From contig JAJTTP010000001.1 of assembly GCA_023313575.1 (NCBI GenBank), positions 930,001 to 994,000 on the forward strand: a stretch of 64,000 bases of DNA. Reading direction: 5' to 3'. Below the pieces are notes generated by a model. It saw only the letters and a list, made by a program, of their open reading frames with translations, was not told the origin of the DNA and searched no databases. The position numbers and the translations under genes are program-made. Each line of letters starts with the position of its first letter. Within the stretch, counting starts at the first letter, position 1. Source of the DNA: Eutypella sp. D-1. Lineage: Eukaryota; Ascomycota; Sordariomycetes; Xylariales; Diatrypaceae. Of this stretch, positions 24,431 to 34,100 are shown one piece after another.

Positions 24431-24788
24431 TTAGGCATCCTCATCCTCCTTGTTCAGGATGTAAAGTATCCCGGAATAGAGGTCGCTGTCGCTAGCGTCC
24501 TCGTCGCGGGTATCCAGCTCCTCCGCCTCCCGCCTGCCGATCGAGTACCGGAGCGTGCTGTAGGCATCCTTGTCGACGGCCTCGCGCTTCCCATCCGGCG
24601 TCATCCTGTTGGCGAGCAGGTTGGGCGTCTCATCGCGCTGCATGTCTGCCGGACAGAGGCGTTAGAAATACAGAGTGGACATGGACGAAACCGCTGCGCG
24701 ATATGTATGGTTACTTACGGTTCTCCACGGGCGCGGCGATGACGCTGGCCAGCAGGCTAGCTGCGATGGATAGTTTGAAGAAGAGCAT
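24431..24788 (-). CDS. secreted Kex2-type peptide precursor (candidate RiPP precursor)
   Basis: Two exons (24788-24719 and 24645-24431; 73 bp intron GTAAGT...CGGCAG) give 94 residues. Residues 1-19 are a clear signal peptide (MLFFKLSIAASLLASVIA, cut before APVEN). Dibasic sites follow at KR 43-44 and RR 61-62, both followed by EA, as in precursors cut by kexin and trimmed by a dipeptidyl peptidase. Residues 50-60 (DAYSTLRYSIG) and 78-88 (DLYSGILYILN) are an imperfect repeat of pattern D-x-Y-S-x-(L/I)-x-Y-x-(I/L)-x. There is no Cys, so it is not a usual disulfide effector. Tyr-Ser-Ile-Gly before RR resembles the Tyr-Ala-Ile-Gly core before KR in ustiloxin precursors. A UstYa-family gene lies 2.4 kb away. 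Gene and secretion are firm; RiPP function is inferred. Confidence 0.82.
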
Positions 24789-27225
24789 GTTTTCTTTTTC
24801 GGGATATTCTAACGAGCCCTAACTCAAAGCGAGGCGAAGCAACTTTTATGGAAGTACTTGGAATGCCCGGATTGCTCAGGCCTGAGGGTTGGAGAGATAG
24901 ACAACGAGGAGAATTTCCCTGGCTCTGTAAGCCACTTATATACTCGTAGATAGCTTCCACATATGGAGGCAAAGACGGATTTCCGGATTGCTATCCCGTA
25001 TAGTCCGGTCGGGAAGGAATGGGGAAGCAGAATCTCCGATTGAGCGTGGTCTCTCAGTATCACGGGTTACAGGGATGATAGTCCTTGGGGTGAATCTCTC
25101 GCCGCCATCGACATTGTAGACTTCGAATAATTCTCGTGCGTCACGGACAGTGTTAGTCCGCCTGGGGAACCCTAGACAGGAGCTCCAACACGTCTCGTAG
25201 ACAGCATGAAAACTCCGGAGTAGAGCACGGCTTGTCCCGTCTACCCTACACCAATTGGAGGGGCATCAGTGAGCTGCCTTTTCAGGACGATACTATTAGA
25301 GCTTGGTATTCCAAGCAGCTCGATTTGTTTAAGCTCTTCATTAAAGGTCTAAGCAGCTTTCCGCCTCTCGCATACTGACCGGGTCTGAAAAGAAGGGGAA
25401 AGCCGCAAGCGACGGACACCAAACCTAGTGGAGACCTATGCCGTGGGACTATCTATGTGAGAATATTGCACCTAATTACGAGCGCCGTCGTCTATAGGCA
25501 ACGGGCCATAATACCCCTTATTTTCTGCGGGACCTGGGGATAAGAGCCCCGGTGGCTTGACGCCGGAAGCGCCCCGATATCACTAATCATTATTATACAC
25601 AGCCAGATAGAATATCTCTCGGATCTCCCCGTATGCCTTCCAAGGACAAGTATGTTGATCTGTCCACGTGTGACCCACACTTATACCCTGCTCCCCTTAT
25701 ACATCGTCGATCTTTACATCGAAGGGAACACTCCTAGGTACCCCACGGCTGGGCTTGCTAGGCCAGCTTACCGGGATAGACTCGGTCAAGGCCTGGACGT
25801 CTTTATTCCATTCAAGGGTCCTCTATGGTTACTTCTATCGCACAGCGAATTAAACCTATATAGATGGTCCAAATCCAAGCGCTTGCATACACGATTTCTA
25901 TGGGAGGTGTAGGAGTTCCTCATGCCATAGGTAAGTAGCCAAGATTAAAGATAGCCAGAGGGTCATGAAGTCTTCAGGAAAAAGAATATATGATAGGTCG
26001 TACACCGAAATGTGACGATGTTGGCGCCAATCATTCTATAGGGGCTTCGTCCAGTAATACTTGTCTTGGGCCCATACGCAAGTTCACGGTCTTAGCTCGG
26101 CGATCCATTCATCGGGCTAGGCACGAATATGATGCTTTCCATTGACATATGTACCGGAGAAGTTAGAAATTGATGGCAGACTTGGAACTAGGCATCACCG
26201 CCACCCACTTTGGCTTCATATCTTTATGCGAAAAGAGAATGCATCTAGTTCGTGATTGTGAATCCAAGTGGGTGGGGACTAATACGCTTTGGTCACCGTC
26301 CCGGTGGCTTGGGAGCTTATAATCTTTGTTTTAATGTAGGGCCGTATCCTCAAAAATCCCATCCAAAAATCGGTGTTTCTGGGGACGTAATTCAGGGTTT
26401 GACGTGGTACATCGTGGCGTGGGTGCTTGAGACAAGTTCTCCGCATTCATTCACCTCCGTGCGGTGGGATCCCCACTGTAGTATTCCCCTCCAAAGCAGC
26501 TAATGGGACAACGCCCATCGCATCCATGGGCTCCATGATACAAGCTCCGCTCGACTATCGCAGATAAGGCAGGACTTATTGGATGAAAACGAGTTCTCCA
26601 AGAACCTTGCGCGAATCCGGTTCTGCGAGGAACCGATCACATGCACGGCACGACAGAAATACGGACAATGCCGTTTTATGGGTACCAGGGTCTCGAAGAA
26701 GGCCGGGTGGTCCCGACCCTGCCGGCCCGACCCTCCCAATGTCCGGAAGGGACACCGCTTCCAATTGCCCCCCCCCCCCCCTCTCCAACCTGGAGCCGCG
26801 TCGCATAGTCCTACGCGGGGTGGAAATGGATGACTTATATCCAGTACTTAGGTAGATAGAAGGCAGCAGGCAGCAAGCTTACTATATTACTATAGCGGAA
26901 AGGGAATGGTACTCACAGCCACCCTTCAGGGGACCGGTGTCCGGACCATTGAGGAGGGGTGCAAAGTCATCGCTTATCTTACGTTATACTACACCTGAGC
27001 GAATCTTCAGGTTACGCCTAACCTGTCCCTTTCCTCCTTCGAACAAGCTGGACATAGATAAGCCTAATCACCCACCGACCGTAACTGCATGCCTTGTTCC
27101 GGTGCGGGGCTAACTGACCAGGTTATATCAAGGAAGAAGCCGAAATTCCCAGTGTTCGATCATTTTAAAACCCCATTCACAACCCCATCTTCAGCAAGAA
27201 CGGCTCCCAGTTTGGGGCATGATCC
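24789..27225. other. 2.4 kb shared upstream region of precursor and UstYa-like gene
   Basis: The precursor (minus) and the UstYa-like gene (plus) face away from each other across this stretch. No intact gene was found inside it. It contains a TATA box for the precursor (listed), a run of about 13 C near 26768-26780 and several short frames without motifs. It is a plausible place for shared regulatory sites, but I could not identify any. Confidence 0.5.
24935..24943 (-). promoter_or_regulatory. TATA box of the peptide precursor gene
   Basis: On the minus strand GTATATAAG lies about 147 bases upstream of the precursor ATG, at a spacing compatible with a strongly transcribed secreted-peptide gene. 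Confidence 0.45.
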
Positions 27226-28222
27226 ATGGTCATGGGCGGCGTGAGGATGTTGACCGGCCTTTTGCATGATCAGGAACTCTCGTGGGGAGACACGAAGTAC
27301 ATCGAGACTAGAGAAGCCTTGCTTGGCGAGGAAGAGTCGAGCGCGTCGCGCAAGAAGCGGCATAGAAACTGGACGATCCTCACGATATTCAATGCGCTGT
27401 TTTTCACAGGAGCCGTCGCGCTATGCGCTATAACATGGGGGAAGTACTCGGGGCGGAACTATTGCCTCAAGGTAACTTCAACATACTGTATGTTTCTCGT
27501 GGTCTAAACGGCCTCGAGGGCTCCAGATTGATCCTTGGTGACTAACATTCATCTACACGCGTGTAGCTCCCGTTCTCGAAGAGGTCGACATGCCTCTAGT
27601 CAACACGGTATTGAACGGAAGCCTCTGGATCGGTGATAACCCTTCCGTGTGGCGAGGCTCGCCTGAGTCTGCGGAGACGAATGAGGCCTGGGAGAGCTTC
27701 GAGAGAGTGAAACCCATTGCTCTGACCAAGGCCCAGATTCTAGCAATGGGCAAAGACCCTGCCACTGCCTCGAAATTCAACGACGACTACTGGCATATGG
27801 GCGACGACGCCTATGTAGGCGCACTGGACATCTTCCACCAAATACACTGTCTGAATGAGCTTCGGCAGGCGGCTTTCAGCGACTGGGGCCGCGCCGGCAA
27901 GAAGATTCCCAAGTGGGACGACATCCACTGGGTTCATCTACGACACTGCACCGACATGCTGATGCAGAACCTACTATGCAATGCCGACGCTGGCTTCTTA
28001 ACATACAACTGGGTAGAGCAAGAGTCCCACCCTTTTCCGGACATGAGCGTGCACAAGCAGTGCAGAGACTGGCGGCAGCTGGTCAAGTACCGCGACGAGC
28101 ACGGCGTCGATGAGCAGACCTACATCAACTGGAGGAAGCCGGGTGGTATAACGCAGCTGCAGCACCCAGAGGAGTATTGGAAACACCGCGGTGAAAATGA
28201 CAGTCCTCACCACAACAAATAG
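27226..28222 (+). CDS. UstYa-family oxidase (DUF3328)
   Basis: Exons 27226-27487 and 27567-28222 with a 79 bp intron (GTATGT...GTGTAG) give 305 residues. The N-terminus is cytosolic and charged (ALLGEEESSASRKKRHR), followed by one membrane span (WTILTIFNALFFTGAVALC, about residues 49-70). The splice creates STYSPVLEEV, matching the conserved YSP motif just after the membrane span in this family. Both hallmark metal-binding motifs are present: HQIHC at residues 178-182 and HLRHC at 211-215. Proteins of this family catalyse oxidative cyclisation of core peptides in ustiloxin, phomopsin and asperipin biosynthesis, or halogenation/oxidation in other clusters. The nearby kexin-type precursor gives a natural substrate. 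The start could also be Met at 27232 or 27247. Confidence 0.93.
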
Positions 28223-31180
28223 AGGGGGGTCAATAGGATTTGAAGAGCCAAAAAAAAAAAGGACGCAAACATCGATTAGCATATGATTTTACGACAGTAT
28301 AGACCACTACAGGTGAATTCTACGTATCACTTATTTCACGGGTAGTCCCTCTCCCTGTCTCGTGCTTGAGTAAAGCTATATTCAAGAGGTCCCTTCACGT
28401 GTGAGAATGTGAAAGCCACGCGTATCCATGGCTGTTACTTCTAGTAGTCCATGCTCCTACGTGACATCCGTGACTAATGGAGTAAAATATGAACTAATGC
28501 TCCCTAACAGCCACAGACGTTAGCATGTGCCATTTTTCCCGTGAGAGTCTGACTAAGATACTTACTCAGCGACGGCCACCTAAGCACTGAAATCGTGAGA
28601 TTGTGAAGATTGTCGTGCGACATAATATCTTACGGCATCGCCAAGGTCAGTCTATGCGGGTGCTTTTCGCAGTGTTTCACCTTAATGGACAATGTGCGCC
28701 TGGAAGTTATCTGCATCTCATGTTGTAAACTTGCTGATAGTAGTGGCCATATTGACACTGACACACACATGTAATGTATAATGGCAACATACGATTGGCC
28801 TAATGGGCTATAGAGTAGGGCCTCAATTATGAATAAAGGTATGTATGATCATTGTATACTGAATAATTATGCCCGTCGTTAGAAGATACGACGTGCAGCG
28901 AGAGACGCCAGGAGGTCACTACTGGGTAGCTGTCCAGTATATGATGGAACGCGAATGTGTATTGAACAATGCCCCCTTTTTTGAAGGTAGGGCAGGGCGC
29001 TCGTACTTATAGGCATTCGAGTTCAAGGATACCGTAGATAGGGGTCAGGTCCGTGCCAGCGCCATCGCCCCTTATTTCAGGGCCTTTGACATATGTCAAT
29101 GTCGTCCCCTCCGATTATGTACTTAGCATCTAGAATGACGGATGGTAACAATTACCTTGGACGCTTGGGCTTCTATCAAAAAGAAAATTAGGTAAAGACC
29201 TTTGTGACCCGCCGACTTCCACATCGTCGAGTGCATCGCAGTCCTCTGAGGGGCTACAATCTGCCTTCCGTTCTGTAGACGACAGGGATGAGAACGCTGT
29301 GATGACGCAATTGTAGAGCGTAGCCAGTCCGGCTACCAGTCATCCTACTCTAACTTACAAGTCTTGCCAGGTACTACAATACCTAAAAGACCCAGGTGCT
29401 GTGGCGCTCTTTACAAGAGATCTGAAGGCTTTAGGTAATCAGTACTAAGTAAGATGGAAACCCTGGAATGCGGTAGTACTTATCGATGACGAGCCACAGT
29501 GTGGGCTATTAAGCCATTAAAAGTGATTAGTCCCCTCCCCGTTGATGCTGAGTAAACGACCCGCCCTCGTGGTTCACTCAGGTCCGCTTTCGGCGACATA
29601 GCCTCCGAAGGTGATAAGTGCTCTAGCTCTCGAAGTTCTCGAAATAGAAACAGAAGCGACTATACTAGGCTTGTTCGATCAGGATATTTGATATAAACTC
29701 GCCTCCCATGTCAATGCCCTTTATGTGAGTGTCTCGGACGTCTTACCATTCCTCCCAATAGAACCGAAATAGAGGGTAGGCTATACAAGCAGACTGGGAC
29801 GCCTTTGAAGCAATGGACTTGATTTCGGAGCCCATACTTCTTGACTGACCCAACGTAACACTAAATATATCGCATCCATATTTCGGGCACCATCATTTAT
29901 CCTCGTATTATACAGAGTTAAATACCTCCTATCCGAAATCGGACTGAAGGGATGTGGCGCGGTGTTGGAAGAACCAAGACGAGACCAAACCGGAAACAAA
30001 CGGCGCATTTTTATCTTATCAGATCCGAATCTCGGCCCCATATTTGTTGGATTGTAGATCATGGATTATTCTGGCGAATCCGGAGCGGCGCATCTGTTTC
30101 TTGCCCCTCCACCCCCCATCTTTGCTCTTTGCTCCGAGCACCACCAACCACAAAGCCCAAACGGCGCCGGAATACCATACCATAAACAGAAGCCCACAGC
30201 AGAATTTTCTCTTGCTAATGCACTCATCGTACCCAATGGGATTACGTATTAGGCCGGCACGCACCTGTTAATTGGCAAATCATTTACGAGAGTTCCGACG
30301 GTACGAGTTGTCTATCCGGGTCCCTGTTATGCAGAACCACATAGACCCAGCCAAACGATACTGCAGGGTATACGAAGACCTACTAACATATTTTTGACCA
30401 TGTCGGCCGTGAATGGAATTATGCTTTCCGAGCTGATGGAGAGATCTTCATAAGACAAGCGAGGATAACCTGATATTGTTCCAGGCTGGTCTTGAAGCGG
30501 CTCAACGGCTATAGAGCGTCCAGCGCTCCCACCTGACCAGTGATACCCACTATGCCGGAAGAATTAACCTCGTATGCCTAAAATATCGCTAAAGCAAGAA
30601 ACATCAGTAGCCCCTCGGTAGCGTTACATTCCCTTTACTTCGGTGCGAAACTAGACGATGCTTCTGTTCAGCTGGAACCTCGGTCAACATGGCTACCCCT
30701 GCAGCAGCCTTCGGCTCTGCCAGCCAAGATAATTTATCTGATCCCTTATAGTTATCTGATCCGGTCTTTTGTGGGGTATCTACCATGCCGGTCCCATTTT
30801 CGCGGTATCCGTCCGCTCCTAATGCAGGTTGGGAGCACCACCCACACCATCAAGAGCCCTTGAAGCCATTCTCGTCATCGGCCACAAAGTTGCAACGGTG
30901 GGCCAGCCGCTGATGGGCCCCCTGCATGCCCAGCATGAATAAAACGGCTTCGCTATGTGATTCTGCGGGCTTTAACTGTAGGGACTCGGCTGGAGTCAAA
31001 TGCTCCTGTAAAAAGATTCGTTCCGAACCTCTCCAACTCATACTTCCTCTTACGGATTTTCCTCTCCAATCTTTATTGCTTAAAGAAACGACCCCAATAC
31101 GTGCGTGAACTGCATGCATCTACGTCGATCAGGGTAGCATCTGCACATCTTTTCCCCCAAATTCATGAGGCACAGTCGCC
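28223..31180. other. 3 kb spacer upstream of the NRPS
   Basis: Downstream of the UstYa-like gene and upstream of the NRPS. No gene with family motifs, splice signals or a plausible start was found on either strand. Confidence 0.5.
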
Positions 31181-34100
31181 ATGGACCCTAGCGACCCAAA
31201 TCATTCCGCTATAGACGCTCATCAGACCGATGATGCGAAATCTATCAGCAATATATCAACGCCTCCGACGGAATTAGAGGAGGAAACCCTTCCGAGAGAA
31301 CAGCTGGAACAGATATGGGAATGGAATACTCCGCTACCGCCTACGTTGGAGATATGTATGCACGATTTAGTGACTGAACAGGCCAAGAAAGAACCGACAC
31401 GGCAGGCGATACAATCCTGGGACGGCGACTTCACGTATCAGGATATTGACTCTAAGTCGAATCAACTTGCGGCGCACCTAAAATCGTTAGGTGTTGAGGT
31501 CGGATCTAATGTTCCCCTATGCTTTGAGAAATCGAGATGGACGGTTGTCGCCGTGTTAGCTGTTATGAAGGCTGGGGGGACATTTGCCCTCATGGATCCC
31601 AGCCAGCCGGAGGGACGGTTACGTACGATCGTGGAGCAGACTGGTGCCAATCTTATTATCACATCGAAACTTCAAGAGGAGCTAGGCCTCGCGATCGCGA
31701 ATGGCGCAACGAGAGTAACAGTATCAAGCGATTTCTTCATCGACAAAAATTCCACCCACGACTTAGACGCGGTGCCCCCGAGTACAAATCTATACATTCA
31801 GTTTACCTCCGGAAGCACGGGCAAGCCCAAGGGTGTAGTCATCACCCACGAGAATTACACCAGCGGCGCGGTACCTCGCGCGGACATTGTCGGGTACCGT
31901 TCACACTCCCGCGTTCTGGACTTCGCATCCTACGCCTTCGACGTCTGCATCGACTGCATGTTATGTACCCTCTCCGTCGGAGGCTGCCTGTGCATCCCGT
32001 CGGACGAAGATCGCGTCAATGACTTGAGCGGCGCGATCAGGAAGATGAACGTCAACATGGCCCACATGACTCCTTCGGTAGCTCGTGTACTAGACCCGGA
32101 CATCGTACCATCCCTCGAAGTCCTCGGGCTTGGAGGAGAGGCAATCTCTGCAGGCGACGCCGCGAAGTGGAGTAGCACCACGAAAGTCATCAACGCGTAT
32201 GGCCCTTCAGAGTGTACAGTCGGATGTGCTGTTAACGGTGACGTGGGTGCTGAGAGTACGAAGCCACAGGTCAGCATCGGCCGGGGCGTCGGCGCCGCCC
32301 TGTGGATCGTCGACCCCCTCGATCACAACCGTCTCGCCGCTATTGGAACCGTAGGCGAGCTCCTCGTCGAAGGCGCCATAGTCGGCCCTGGATATATCGG
32401 TGACCCTTCGAAGACGGCTGAAGTGTTCATTAGCGACCCTCGGTGGCTCCTAGCTGGCAGTCCGAGACATGACGGCCGAAAGGGGCGTTTGTACAAGACC
32501 GGCGATCTCGTCAGGTATGACACGGATGGAACCATCGTCTTCGTCGGAAGAAGCGATCAACAGGTCAAGTTAAGAGGCCAGAGGATCGAACTGGCAGAGA
32601 TTGAGTATCACATGCGCGACAAACTACCGCCTGAGACTCGTGTCGTTGCCGAAGTAATACAGCCAGGGGGCTCCGCTGGTGAGCCGACCCTGGTAGCGTT
32701 CATCGCGGAAAAGGCCGGTTTGGTCAAGGAAGCGGACACTCTGTTAGGATCATTCTCTGCTCCCCTGAAAGATTCACTTGCGAATATGAACCAGTTCCTC
32801 GCCAAAAACCTCCCAATATACATGGTACCGGCAGCGTACATCCCACTACAAGTTATGCCACTCCTGGTTTCAGCCAAGACTGACCGAAAGCGCCTCCGTG
32901 AGCTCGGCTCCTCGCTTAGCAGGAAGAACATCGCTAGCTTTGCAGCAGCAGCGACAGAGAGGAGAGAACCGAGCAGTCCTATGGAGAAAGCCCTTGCCGA
33001 AGTATGGAAGCAAGTCCTCGGTTCTGAGATCGAGGTTAGTGCGAATGATAACTTCTTCGTGTCTGGTGGCGACTCGCTGCGTGCAATGAGGCTTGTTGCT
33101 GCAGCGCGCGATCATCATATCGCCCTTTCCGTGGGCGAAGTTTTGACACATCCTGTCCTTTCCGATATGGCTCTCGTGGCGAAACCTCACTCTGGAGATT
33201 CTATCGGAGAGCTTTCTCCCTTCTCTCTCATCGACCAAAAGTGGACAGCAGAGACTGCACGCGTCGAGTGTGCCTCTCTTTGCGGAGTCGATCCATCCCT
33301 TGTCGAAGACGTGTATCCGTGTACTCCGCTCCAGGAAGCTCTCATGGCACTGTCCGCCAAAGTCAGCGAGGCTTATGTTGCACAGCGTGTCGTTGAGTTG
33401 CCTGATGAGGCTTCGGCAACCAAGCTGCAAGAGGCTTTCAAGGCCGCATCGGTTGACTGCCCTATTCTGAGAACTAGAATCGTTCAGGTCCCCAGGCATG
33501 GCCTCATGCAAGTGCTCGTGAAAGACGACTTCGACTGCCGATCCCAGCCCGGACAGAATTTGCAAGAATACCTTGTGGCGGACCGCAACGAACACGTGCA
33601 GCTCGGTAAACCCCTGGTCCGCTATAACGCGATGAGTAATGAGACCGATGGAAAGTCGTACTTCGTGTTGACGATGCACCATGCGCTCTACGATGGCTGG
33701 TCTATGCCTCTGGTCGTCGAGCGAGTAAACAGGGCATATAATGGCCTTTCAACTCAAAGACCAGCCGATTTCAGGCATTTCATCAGATACCTTGGAGAAA
33801 TGGATCGAGGCGAGTCGGAAAGCTACTGGAGAGACCGCCTAAGTGGAGCTATCGGCGAGCAGTTCCCTCCTCTTCCTTACGCCGGCTACCAGCAGCAGGC
33901 AGATTCCCTTCTTGAGCACTACGTTCATACCGGAAGACCGATGGCCGGCTTCACGATCGCGACAGCTATCCGAGGTGCATGGGCTCTCCTCGTATCACAG
34001 TACACATCTTCTAACGATGTCGTATTTGGCGAGACCCTTACTGGTCGGAATGTCCCTGTTCCAGGTGTAGAGCAGATTGAAGGACCAATGATCGCGACAG

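Noticed and set aside
24431..24788. Small cysteine-rich effector
   Set aside because: The mature peptide has no cysteine; dibasic sites with EA and repeated Tyr segments fit a processed peptide precursor better.
27473..27566. Donor GTAACT at 27473 in the UstYa-like gene
   Set aside because: It leaves the second exon out of frame; GTATGT at 27488 keeps the frame and makes the conserved YSP motif.
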